Part shown: positions 7,493 to 14,713 of the stretch, in pieces
Position numbering within the stretch: position 1 is the first letter of the stretch
Layout: each line of letters begins with the position of its first letter
Assembly (NCBI GenBank): GCA_964428055.1
Contig: CAYRWM010000028.1
Location: forward strand, 1 to 22,567
Reading direction: 5' to 3'
DNA: 22,567 bases
From: CAYRWM01 sp964428055
Lineage (GTDB): Bacteria > Bacillota > Clostridia > Christensenellales > Christensenellaceae
Program-made: the position numbers and the translations under genes
Notes under the pieces: model-generated
Told to the model about the DNA's origin: nothing
Database searches by the model: none
Seen by the model: the letters and a program-made list of their open reading frames with translations, nothing else

Positions 7493-8671
7493 ATGGAAGT
7501 ATTCTTAGATTTTCTGAGCCAGTCGGGATTCGCCTCCTTCGGTGCAAATCCTCTGCAGCTCGTTATGATCGGAATATCATGCGTGCTGCTCTATCTGGCG
7601 ATAGTTAAGAAGTTTGAGCCTATGCTCCTGCTGCCGATAGCTTTCGGTATGCTTTTGACGAATCTCCCCGGAGCAAACATGTTCCATGAAGAGATATTCG
7701 CGGAAGGACACGTTCACTGGGAACTCTTCGCAAATGCGGATCCGAGTATCACGCCCGGACTCATAGATTATCTGTATCTCGGAGTCAAGTGCGGTATCTA
7801 TCCGTGTCTGATATTCTTAGGCATAGGTGCGATGACGGACTTCGGTCCGCTGATCGCAAACCCGAAGAGCCTTCTTCTGGGCGCGGCTGCTCAGCTCGGC
7901 ATATTCGTAACGTTCATACTTGCTGTAACACTTGGATTTACTCAGCCTGAAGCCGGTTCCATAGGAATCATCGGCGGCGCTGACGGTCCGACGGCCATAT
8001 ACGTTACAAGCCGTCTGGCCCCGCATCTCTTAGGTCCGATAGCCGTCGCGGCATATTCATACATGGCGCTCGTTCCGGTCATTCAGCCTCCGATAATGAA
8101 GGCCCTGACCTCCAAGAAGGAACGCGTCATAGTCATGAAGGAGCTGCGTCCCGTATCCAAGAGAGAGAAGATACTCTTCCCGATCATAGTCACTATATTC
8201 GTTTCGCTGTTCGTTCCGTCAGCGGCTCCGCTCGTAGGATGCCTGTTCCTCGGCAACCTCTTTAAGGAGAGCGGCGTTGTTGACAGACTGTCCAAGACAG
8301 CGCAGAACGAGCTCATAAACATCGTCACCATATTCCTGGGTGTCTCGGTCGGTGCAACGGCTACAGCCGCCACGTTCCTTTCACCCGATACGATCAAGAT
8401 CATGGTGATGGGCGTTGCCGCATTTGCGCTCGGCACAGCCGGCGGTGTGCTGCTCGCAAAGTTCATGAACCTGTTCCTGAAGAACAAGATCAACCCGCTC
8501 ATCGGTTCGGCCGGTGTTTCTGCAGTCCCGATGGCAGCGCGTGTCTCACAGTCTGTAGGTCAGAAGGAGAACCCGAAGAACTTCCTTCTCATGCACGCTA
8601 TGGGCCCGAACGTCGCAGGCGTTATAGGTTCAGCTATAGCAGCCGGCGTCATGATAGCGCTGTTCGGTTGA
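7493..8671 (+). CDS. oadB: Na+-translocating decarboxylase beta subunit
   Basis: A 392-aa polytopic membrane protein of the OadB/GcdB/MmdB family, which decarboxylates carboxybiotin and exports sodium ions. The hallmark IIGGADGPTAIYVTSRLAP (around residues 159-177, including Asp164) is intact and matches the family ion and proton site. Multiple hydrophobic segments run through the whole length, and the C-terminus VAGVIGSAIAAGV is typical. The length is close to the shorter family members. It sits between the biotin carrier gene and the alpha-subunit gene (13 bp) in a tight operon. Substrate specificity is not set by this subunit. Confidence 0.95.
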   Translation: MEVFLDFLSQSGFASFGANPLQLVMIGISCVLLYLAIVKKFEPMLLLPIAFGMLLTNLPGANMFHEEIFAEGHVHWELFANADPSITPGLIDYLYLGVKCGIYPCLIFLGIGAMTDFGPLIANPKSLLLGAAAQLGIFVTFILAVTLGFTQPEAGSIGIIGGADGPTAIYVTSRLAPHLLGPIAVAAYSYMALVPVIQPPIMKALTSKKERVIVMKELRPVSKREKILFPIIVTIFVSLFVPSAAPLVGCLFLGNLFKESGVVDRLSKTAQNELINIVTIFLGVSVGATATAATFLSPDTIKIMVMGVAAFALGTAGGVLLAKFMNLFLKNKINPLIGSAGVSAVPMAARVSQSVGQKENPKNFLLMHAMGPNVAGVIGSAIAAGVMIALFG

Positions 8672-8684
8672 TGGAGGTATTAAG

Positions 8685-10073
8685 ATGGCAAAGAATCCTT
8701 TACATATAACTGATACTATCTTAAGAGACGCTCACCAGTCGCAGGCCGCGACCCGTATGCGCACCGAGGATATGCTCCCCGCGTGCGAGATGCTGGACAA
8801 AGTCGGATACTGGTCGGTAGAGTGCTGGGGCGGAGCCACGTTCGATGCCTGCATGAGATTCTTAAACGAGGATCCGTGGGAGAGGCTGAGAGCCATAAAG
8901 AAGGCTATGCCCAACACGAAGCTCCAGATGCTGTTCCGCGGTCAGAATATACTCGGATATAAGCACTATGCAGACGACGTTGTCGAGGCTTTCGTTAAAA
9001 AGTCGATCGAAAACGGCATTGACGTCATCCGTATATTCGACGCGCTCAACGACACCAGAAATCTGGAAGCGGCTATAAGGTACACGAAGGAATACGGCGG
9101 CATATGCGAACCCGCAATGAGCTACACGCTCTCTCCCGTGCACAGCGAGGACTATTTCGTAGGTCTCGCCGAGAAACTGGAGAAGATGGGCGCGGACGTC
9201 ATATGCATCAAGGACATGGCAAACCTGCTCCTGCCCTACAGTGCGTATTCTCTCATAAAGAAACTGAAGGAGAACATATCGGTTCCGATACACCTCCATA
9301 CTCATAACACTTCCGGTACCGGCGACATGACTTACCTCATGGCGTGCGAAGCGGGCGTGGACATAGTCGATACGGCTCTGTCGCCCCTTGCCAACGGTAC
9401 GTCCCAGCCTGCTACTGAATCACTGGTAGCGACACTTAAGGGCACCGACAGGGATACAGGCCTCGATCTCGAGATACTGAGCAAGCTTGCCGAATACTTT
9501 AGGGGCGTAGCCAATAAGCTCAAGGCATCCGGAGATCTGGATCCCAAGGTTCTGAACGTCGATACAAACACTCTGCTCTATCAGGTTCCGGGCGGCATGC
9601 TCTCGAACCTCATTTCGCAGCTTAAGCAGGCCAACGCTGAGGATAAGTTCTACGAAGTTCTGAACGAAGTTCCGAAAGTCAGAGAAGACTTTGGTTACCC
9701 GCCGCTCGTAACGCCCACAAGCCAGATAGTCGGTTCGCAGGCCGTTCTAAACGTCCTGTCAGGTGAGCGCTACAAGATATTCACAAAAGAGTCAAAGGGA
9801 CTCCTGAGGGGTGAATACGGCGCCGTTCCCGGTAAGGTCAATGAGGAAGTCAGGAAAAAAGCGATAGGCGACGACGAAGTCATAACCTGCCGTCCCGCCG
9901 ATCTTCTGGATCCCGAACTCGAGAAGTACAGGGAAGAGACCAAGGATATCGCCAAGTGCGATGAGGACGTTCTGTCCATAGCTCTTTTCCCGCAGGTAGC
10001 TCCCGGCTTCATTCAGAAGAGGGATAATCCCGAACCCGAGGTAAGGGAACTCATAGTCGACGATCTTTCATAG
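8685..10073 (+). CDS. oadA: Oxaloacetate decarboxylase alpha subunit (carboxyltransferase)
   Basis: A 462-aa carboxyltransferase of the HMGL-like TIM-barrel family (OadA, also like the carboxyltransferase domain of pyruvate carboxylase). Visible features are TDTILRDAHQS near the N-terminus with metal ligand Asp15, the carbamylated-lysine motif CIKDMAN (Lys176), and the metal-binding HLHTHNT (203-209). It transfers the carboxyl group of oxaloacetate to biotin, releasing pyruvate. It lacks a C-terminal biotin domain, which is supplied in trans by the 124-aa carrier upstream. This subunit identifies the system as oxaloacetate-specific rather than methylmalonyl-CoA- or glutaconyl-CoA-specific. 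GGAGG precedes the ATG, and it is the last gene of the operon. A pyruvate carboxylase subunit B role is possible but unlikely next to oadB. Confidence 0.92.
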   Translation: MAKNPLHITDTILRDAHQSQAATRMRTEDMLPACEMLDKVGYWSVECWGGATFDACMRFLNEDPWERLRAIKKAMPNTKLQMLFRGQNILGYKHYADDVVEAFVKKSIENGIDVIRIFDALNDTRNLEAAIRYTKEYGGICEPAMSYTLSPVHSEDYFVGLAEKLEKMGADVICIKDMANLLLPYSAYSLIKKLKENISVPIHLHTHNTSGTGDMTYLMACEAGVDIVDTALSPLANGTSQPATESLVATLKGTDRDTGLDLEILSKLAEYFRGVANKLKASGDLDPKVLNVDTNTLLYQVPGGMLSNLISQLKQANAEDKFYEVLNEVPKVREDFGYPPLVTPTSQIVGSQAVLNVLSGERYKIFTKESKGLLRGEYGAVPGKVNEEVRKKAIGDDEVITCRPADLLDPELEKYREETKDIAKCDEDVLSIALFPQVAPGFIQKRDNPEPEVRELIVDDLS

Positions 10074-10089
10074 TCTTAAAACTATAACA

Positions 10090-10124
10090 AAAGAGGTCCT
10101 GTTAATCCAGGACCTCTTTTTTAT
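10090..10124. terminator. Bidirectional intrinsic terminator between oadA and the NifX-like gene
   Basis: AGAGGTCCTG (10092-10101) pairs perfectly with CAGGACCTCT (10108-10117) across a 6-base loop. A T-run follows on the plus strand and A bases precede it, so it can end both the oad operon and the convergent minus-strand transcript. Confidence 0.93.
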
Positions 10125-10134
10125 TGCCTGTTTA

Positions 10135-10530
10135 TTATCTTCCGCAGTCATGGCCGCAGCCGTGTTCGCCGCAGCTCCCTTGATCATGTCCTTCATGATG
10201 CGAGCACATAACAAACGGGTCATAGTTCAGACCGCCTTCCAAGAGAGCCCTGACTGCCTCGTCGGCCGGACCCTCCGCTCCGCCGAAGAGCCTGATGCCG
10301 GCTTCGAACAGCGCAGCCTGAGCTCCTCCGCCTATGCCGCCGCAGATAAGGATGTCAACGTCTTCGCTTTTAAGCAAATCCGCCAGAGCTCCGTGGCCGC
10401 TGCCGTTTGTATCAACGATCTTTTCGTTTACTATGCTGCCGTTCTCGATTTCGTATATCTTGAACTGTTCAGTGTGTCCGAAGTGCTGGAATATCTGTCC
10501 GTTCTCATATGTTACCGCTATTCTTTTCAT
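10135..10530 (-). CDS. NifX/NifB-type iron-molybdenum cofactor-binding family protein
   Basis: A 131-aa protein of the dinitrogenase iron-molybdenum cofactor biosynthesis family (COG1433-like). It has the family opening MKRIAVTYENGQIFQHFGHTE, the DILICGGIGGGAQ glycine-rich core, and ALLEGGL. The last 24 residues are rich in His and Cys (several HxxH, CGxxGCGHDCG-like spacings), which suggests metal or Fe-S binding. Stand-alone members occur in many non-nitrogen-fixing anaerobes, and no nif gene is nearby, so a metal-handling role is more likely than nitrogenase assembly; the exact role is unknown. It follows the transporter gene by 36 bp on the same strand and has AAGGA before the ATG. Confidence 0.85.
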   Translation of the reverse strand: MKRIAVTYENGQIFQHFGHTEQFKIYEIENGSIVNEKIVDTNGSGHGALADLLKSEDVDILICGGIGGGAQAALFEAGIRLFGGAEGPADEAVRALLEGGLNYDPFVMCSHHEGHDQGSCGEHGCGHDCGR

Positions 10531-10566
10531 GTCTTTTCCTTTCTTTAAATAAAATATGCCTTTCGT

Positions 10567-11496
10567 TTATAAGAGCTTTATCAGGGCCGCTCCCGCTATC
10601 ATGAGCGCGACGCCCGCTATCTTCCTGGCCGTTATCTTTTTGACCGGCGTGCCGAACAGGCCGAAGTGATCTATTATCAGTCCGCCGGCGACCGTGCCGG
10701 TCAGGACTATAACGACTGTGAGACCGGTACCCAGGGTCTGGTACAAGTTGACGTTGGCGAAGACATAAAGTCCTCCGAGTATGCCGCCTGTCCACATCCA
10801 CCACGGTCCGCCCCGCTTGCCCTCGCTCTCTGAATGCAAAACCTTTTTTCTTACAGCTATGATCACACATATGACAACAAGGAGTATGACTCCCACGCTG
10901 AATGAGACGACAGTGGATTTAAGGGGGGATTCTATGAGCCTTCCCAGATAACCGTTGACGGCTGTCTGCACCGCGCTCAGCATTCCCGCGCCGACACCCA
11001 GGATCTGCAACAGAAGCAGGAATTTGCTCCGGCCCGCAGGGCTTTTCTCATTTCCCGCCCTAGCCAGGGAAACGACCATAACGCCGGCAAAGACCATGAC
11101 GGCGCCGGCTACTCTCCATACGGTCAGTGGCGTTACTGCACACCTGAAGAGCCCCAGGGAATCTATGATGATGCTCATGGTTATCTGCCCGAGGACCGGG
11201 AGGATAGCAGTCCTGATCCCTCCAATCTTCGGGAACAGTATTATATTGCATGTGAGGAATATGACGCCGCATATGCCGCCTGCATAAATCCAGGGCGGTT
11301 CGCCCGCCATTGTGTCAAAAGGTATCGCGACATCCTGACCGGTCAGCGGCAGCAGGAGTATGAGAAAAGCAAGTCCCACGCAGAAGGATATGAGGGAAGC
11401 ATAGAACGGATTGCCCGTTCTTCCCTTAAGTCTGGTATTTACGCTCGTCTGGAAAGGCAGGCCTATGCCTGCCAGTATACCGATGAGAAATGCCAT
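10567..11496 (-). CDS. DMT-superfamily transporter with two DUF606 (YdcZ-like) halves
   Basis: A 309-aa integral membrane protein with about ten hydrophobic segments in two homologous halves. Each half contains the pattern FLIGILAGIGLPFQTSVNTRL or a related version (LGVGAGMLSAVQTAVNGYL in the second half), typical of DUF606/YdcZ proteins. The substrate is not known for the family. The first segment starts directly after the initiator Met, and AAGGGA lies 7 nt upstream. The gene follows a terminator by about 15 bases and precedes the NifX-like gene, with which it probably forms a transcription unit. Confidence 0.85.
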   Translation of the reverse strand: MAFLIGILAGIGLPFQTSVNTRLKGRTGNPFYASLISFCVGLAFLILLLPLTGQDVAIPFDTMAGEPPWIYAGGICGVIFLTCNIILFPKIGGIRTAILPVLGQITMSIIIDSLGLFRCAVTPLTVWRVAGAVMVFAGVMVVSLARAGNEKSPAGRSKFLLLLQILGVGAGMLSAVQTAVNGYLGRLIESPLKSTVVSFSVGVILLVVICVIIAVRKKVLHSESEGKRGGPWWMWTGGILGGLYVFANVNLYQTLGTGLTVVIVLTGTVAGGLIIDHFGLFGTPVKKITARKIAGVALMIAGAALIKLL

Positions 11497-11510
11497 TTAA
11501 CTGTCCCTTC

Positions 11511-11549
11511 AAAAAAGGCAGAAGCCGGTATCATATGACCGCTTCTGCC
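11511..11549 (-). terminator. Intrinsic terminator downstream of the second signal peptidase gene
   Basis: GGCAGAAGC (11517-11525) pairs with GCTTCTGCC (11541-11549), with an inner GGT/ACC pair. Read on the minus strand, a run of six T follows (11516-11511). The run ends 14 bases before the transporter ATG, leaving little room for a separate promoter in between, so partial read-through may feed the transporter gene. Confidence 0.85.
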
Positions 11550-11566
11550 GCGAGTGTGGTTTATTA

Positions 11567-12136
11567 TTAAATGTTCTGCCACTGGTCTAAAGGCCAGATG
11601 ACACAGACAGCTTTACCTACCAGATCTTCCTTCGGTATAGGTCCTACGTATCTGCTGTCCTGGGAGTTGGCCCTGTTGTCGCCCATTACGAACAGGCTGT
11701 TCTCGGGGACTGTCACGGGATCCATATCCGGATAACTGTCGTCCGATGTGTAATCCTCTTCGAGTGCGTTCCCGTCAACGTACACCGTGCTGTCCTTGAT
11801 CCAGACGGATTCGCCGGGGAGAGCTATGACTCTCTTCACGTAGTTGTTGCTGGAATTGGGATAGTGGACTATAACAACGCTCCCTCTTCCGGGAAGCTCG
11901 AACAGTTTGCTTACCTTTTCGACGAGCATCGTCTGGTGGGAAAAGAGCGAGGGGTTCATGGAATTACCCTCGACCTGTATGGGCTCTGCTATGAACGCTC
12001 TTACGCAGAGCGCGGCAACAACGGCTATTATTATGCATAACAGCCAGCCGTTTATGTTGTTCTTGTGTTTCTTTTCCTTTTCATACCGCCGTTCCGATCT
12101 GGAATTGAAGCGGCGGTTTCTGTCCTCATATCTCAT
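11567..12136 (-). CDS. lepB: Signal peptidase I (short form)
   Basis: A 189-aa type I signal peptidase that cleaves secretory signal peptides at the outer face of the membrane. It has a basic N-terminus, one membrane segment (about residues 30-47, WLLCIIIAVVAALCV...), the catalytic serine box EGNSMNPSL (Ser59), the general-base lysine box YVKRVIALPGE (Lys101) and the GDNRANSQDSR box. It follows the other signal peptidase gene by 9 bp on the same strand. The ribosome site before this ATG is weak, so translation may depend on the upstream gene. A terminator follows. Confidence 0.95.
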   Translation of the reverse strand: MRYEDRNRRFNSRSERRYEKEKKHKNNINGWLLCIIIAVVAALCVRAFIAEPIQVEGNSMNPSLFSHQTMLVEKVSKLFELPGRGSVVIVHYPNSSNNYVKRVIALPGESVWIKDSTVYVDGNALEEDYTSDDSYPDMDPVTVPENSLFVMGDNRANSQDSRYVGPIPKEDLVGKAVCVIWPLDQWQNI

Positions 12137-12145
12137 GTCTTTTGT

Positions 12146-13447
12146 TTACTTTATCATGTGAATGTTGTCAAACGGCCATATTACCGCCCATGCGTTTCCG
12201 ATCAGGTTCTCCTGCTTAACACAGCCTATAGTATCCTGTCTTGAGTCTAGCGACTGCGTTCTGTTGTCGCCTACGAGGAAGTAGCATCCCTCAGGGACCT
12301 GCTGGAGTTCCATATCGCTGATCTCGCCCGAAGCCGAGTACGGCTCATCGAGAGGCTCGCCGTTCAGGTAAATAGTGTTGTCGTATACTTCGACCCATTC
12401 GCCGGGGTACGCTATGACGCGCTTGATATAGTATCCGTCATATCCGTCATACTTCGTGATGACGATCTGACCGCGTTCAGGATACTCGAAGTATCTGGAG
12501 ACCTTGTCCACGACGACCTTCTCGCCGCCGTTTAAGGTTGGTTCCATGGAGTGTCCCTCGACAGATACTATCTCGAACACGAATATGAGCAGGAACGCTA
12601 TTACAAGTGCGATGACTATAAGGGCGATTATCCAGGTCTTGGCCGTTCTGGATACTTTCTTCTTGCCGGCCTTCCTGTCCTCTTTTTCCTTCTTCTTATC
12701 CGCCTTGAGCTGTTCCTTTTCGGCCTTCAGTCTCTCTTTTTCCGCTTTTCTCGCTTCTCTGGGAGACAGTTCCGGTTCTTCATCCGGGAGATCCAGCGAA
12801 GGCTCTTCGGCTGTTTCCGCTTTTAGATCCGTTGCTTTTTCAGTTTTTACGGGCTCGTCGTCATGAGCTGTAAGAGTAATATCGTTAGTATCGTCAATGC
12901 CCAGATCCGCATCTTTACCCACTATGGGTACTGCTATCGCGGCAACGTTTCTTCTGTATTCGTTTATATCCTCTTCTATCTTAACGTCGCTCTCGGGCTC
13001 TGCCTTAAACTCTTCTTCCTCAGGTATTACGGACTCATCCGTGGGAAATCTGCTTATGCCGGAAGGATATGCAGGTTCCTCCTTATTGGGAGCGGCCGGT
13101 TCGGGTGTCGTGAACTCAGGCTCTTCAAATTCCGGTTCATCAGGCAGTTCGGGCTCCGCGGGTTTTTCCGCGGCCGGACTTACGAAAGGCGTTATGACGG
13201 GCTCTGCGGGAGCTGCTTTTTCGGGTGCATCCCCGGTCTGAACGGGACCGTGGCTGACTTTTTCATAAAGATCGAACTTAAGCTCCTTTTTTTCTTCGGG
13301 AACCTTAATTTCTTCTCTCGGTATCTCTTCCCTTACAGTCTCCTCAACAGCCTTTACCTTGCTCTTCTTTTTGTTTTTGGCATTCTTTCCGTGGTATTTC
13401 TCCATGCGGGAAGTGAAAATCTGCCTTTTTTCATCATTATCGCTCAT
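12146..13447 (-). CDS. lepB: Signal peptidase I with long charged N-terminal extension
   Basis: A 433-aa protein whose last 165 residues are an ordinary type I signal peptidase: membrane segment about 271-292, catalytic Ser300 in VEGHSMEPTL, Lys342 in YIKRVIAYPGE, and GDNRTQSLDSR. Ahead of it are about 270 cytoplasmic residues, usual for neither Gram-positive nor Gram-negative LepB: a basic start, an acidic Pro/Glu-rich low-complexity stretch (about 35-225), and a highly charged Lys/Glu/Arg segment (about 228-265) likely to be helical or coiled coil. The start at 13447 has AAGGA 7 nt upstream. Reading is continuous and the composition matches the rest of the gene, so the extension appears genuine. 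Its role is unknown. Confidence 0.92.
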   Translation of the reverse strand: MSDNDEKRQIFTSRMEKYHGKNAKNKKKSKVKAVEETVREEIPREEIKVPEEKKELKFDLYEKVSHGPVQTGDAPEKAAPAEPVITPFVSPAAEKPAEPELPDEPEFEEPEFTTPEPAAPNKEEPAYPSGISRFPTDESVIPEEEEFKAEPESDVKIEEDINEYRRNVAAIAVPIVGKDADLGIDDTNDITLTAHDDEPVKTEKATDLKAETAEEPSLDLPDEEPELSPREARKAEKERLKAEKEQLKADKKKEKEDRKAGKKKVSRTAKTWIIALIVIALVIAFLLIFVFEIVSVEGHSMEPTLNGGEKVVVDKVSRYFEYPERGQIVITKYDGYDGYYIKRVIAYPGEWVEVYDNTIYLNGEPLDEPYSASGEISDMELQQVPEGCYFLVGDNRTQSLDSRQDTIGCVKQENLIGNAWAVIWPFDNIHMIK

Positions 13448-13533
13448 AAGATTATCCTTTATTTAGCTTCAAGATGCCGGTCCTGTACGGTCTTTCCGGC
13501 TCTTCTTCCCGGAAGGCCTATACCGACAGATAT

Positions 13534-13561
13534 ATTATATCAAAAAATACATAAAACACAA
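13534..13561 (-). promoter_or_regulatory. Promoter for the signal peptidase pair
   Basis: On the minus strand, TTGTGT (13561-13556) and TATAAT (13539-13534) are spaced by 16 bases, with a TG extended -10 element. A small TTCCGG/CCGGAA hairpin (13494-13514) would lie in the mRNA leader. Confidence 0.6.
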
Positions 13562-13565
13562 AAAG

Positions 13566-13594
13566 TTGATTTTACATATTAAAGTAGATATAAT
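13566..13594 (+). promoter_or_regulatory. Promoter for corA and murA
   Basis: TTGATT (13566-13571) and a perfect TATAAT (13589-13594) have a 17-base spacer. It is back-to-back with the divergent signal peptidase promoter, the two -35 elements being four bases apart. The transcript would start near 13601 and have a leader of about 170 nt. Confidence 0.75.
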
Positions 13595-13633
13595 TGAAAA
13601 ATGTACGAGAATCAAAATGGAGGTGAAAAAACC

Positions 13634-13726
13634 GTGGACGCAGACCCTTTGTTATGGATTTGCTTTGAAGAAAAGAAAACCGGCTGCAACGCAGAGACGC
13701 CCGCGGTTGTTCACTCTTTTATCTGA
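13634..13726 (+). CDS. Possible 30-aa leader peptide upstream of corA
   Basis: A short reading frame starting GTG at 13634 and ending TGA at 13724-13726, with a strong GGAGGTG (13619-13625) 8 nt upstream. The product begins MDADPLLWICFEEKK and is followed by 45 bases containing a hairpin and the corA ribosome site. An overlapping second frame (ATG 13617, 52 aa, basic) ends at 13775, its TGA overlapping the TTG start of corA. Both frames lie downstream of the predicted transcription start. The acidic/Pro start recalls leader peptides that sense Mg2+ by ribosome destabilisation (MgtL type), but this is inference, and the frame could be chance. It is not similar to any protein I recognise. Confidence 0.3.
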   Translation: MDADPLLWICFEEKKTGCNAETPAVVHSFI

Positions 13727-13766
13727 ACTGACTGGGAATCCTGCGGGCAGGCAGGAAGAAGGTGAG
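13699..13766 (+). promoter_or_regulatory. Alternative hairpins in the corA leader
   Basis: GCCCGC (13699-13704) can pair with GCGGGC (13743-13748). A competing local hairpin CCTGC/GCAGG lies at 13740-13755, directly before the corA ribosome site GAAGGTGAG. The two are mutually exclusive. The 5' arm lies inside the last codons of the leader frame, as in translation-coupled attenuators. I see no M-box or other known Mg2+ riboswitch. Confidence 0.3.
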
Positions 13767-13771
13767 TTAAA

Positions 13772-14704
13772 TTGATCAAGATCGTAAATACCGGCGCCGG
13801 AAGGGTATTTGATTCCGAAGTGATCGGAACCGGCAGCTGGGTACATCTCACAGATCCGACTAATGAAGAACTCGAGAGCATCTCTGAAAAGCTCGATGTC
13901 AGGATGGATTTCCTGAGAGCTGCTCTGGACGAAGAGGAAACGGTGCGTATCGAGAACGAGGACGGCCAGAGGCTCATCCTCGTGGACATTCCGGTTGTAG
14001 AACCGCAGCACAACGCATTTCTGTATAATACGCTGCCCCTCGGCATCATACTGACGAAGGACAACGTCGTTACCGTCTGTCTGGAAGAGACCAACATCGT
14101 CGAAGACTTCTGGAACGGACGCGTCAAGAACTTCGATCTTGACGCCCAGACGAGGTTCATACTTCAGATACTTTACAGGAACGCCAAGAAATACCTGCAG
14201 TATCTGAGGCAGATAGACAAGGCATCGACGCAGGTCGAAGACGCGCTGCACCGTTCCATGAAGAACCGTGAGCTCATACAGATGCTCAGACTGGAGAAGT
14301 CCCTGGTGTTCTTCTCGACATCACTGAAATCGAACGAGATGGTCCTGGAGAAGATAATGAAGACCAGATTCCTCCAAAGGACGGAAGATGAGACGGATCT
14401 GCTCGAAGATGTCATAATCGAAAACAAACAGGCTATTGAGATGTGTACCATCTACAGGGATATCCTTTCGGGGACTATGGATGCTTTCGCGTCCGTTATC
14501 TCGAACAACCTGAATATCGTTATGAAGCTGCTCGCTTCCATCACGATAGTCCTGTCCATACCCACGATGATCGCATCGTTCTGGGGCATGAACGTGGCGG
14601 ATCTTCCGTTCAATACGGGATTCGGGTTCTGGCCCGTTGTGGGTATAGCCGGAGTAGCGACAGGCATTGCTACTGTCATACTCTGGAGGAAAAAAATGTT
14701 CTAA
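13772..14704 (+). CDS. corA: CorA-family magnesium transporter
   Basis: A 310-aa member of the CorA Mg2+ channel family. The N-terminal two-thirds is a soluble cytoplasmic domain (WVHLTDPTNEELESISEKL near residues 23-41) followed by a long helical region. Two C-terminal membrane segments (about 253-271 and 286-304) flank the signature GMN (272-274), which forms the selectivity loop at the periplasmic mouth. The start is TTG at 13772, with GGTG seven nucleotides upstream; no better start fits the family N-terminus. The stop overlaps the ribosome site of murA, so the two are probably translated as an operon. Gly-Met-Asn members also carry Co2+ or Ni2+, so specificity is inferred. Confidence 0.9.
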   Translation: MIKIVNTGAGRVFDSEVIGTGSWVHLTDPTNEELESISEKLDVRMDFLRAALDEEETVRIENEDGQRLILVDIPVVEPQHNAFLYNTLPLGIILTKDNVVTVCLEETNIVEDFWNGRVKNFDLDAQTRFILQILYRNAKKYLQYLRQIDKASTQVEDALHRSMKNRELIQMLRLEKSLVFFSTSLKSNEMVLEKIMKTRFLQRTEDETDLLEDVIIENKQAIEMCTIYRDILSGTMDAFASVISNNLNIVMKLLASITIVLSIPTMIASFWGMNVADLPFNTGFGFWPVVGIAGVATGIATVILWRKKMF

Positions 14705-14713
14705 GGATTGCTT

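Noticed and set aside
12863..13582. Long plus-strand frame opposite the signal peptidase extension
   Set aside because: Antisense to a continuous coding frame with a promoter and ribosome site; it is rich in Phe, Arg, Cys and Leu as expected from reversed acidic codons.
13566..13775. 69-aa frame before corA taken as a full gene
   Set aside because: Its first ATG lies at the -35 of the predicted promoter. Only the part from 13617 could be translated, and this is treated as part of the leader finding.
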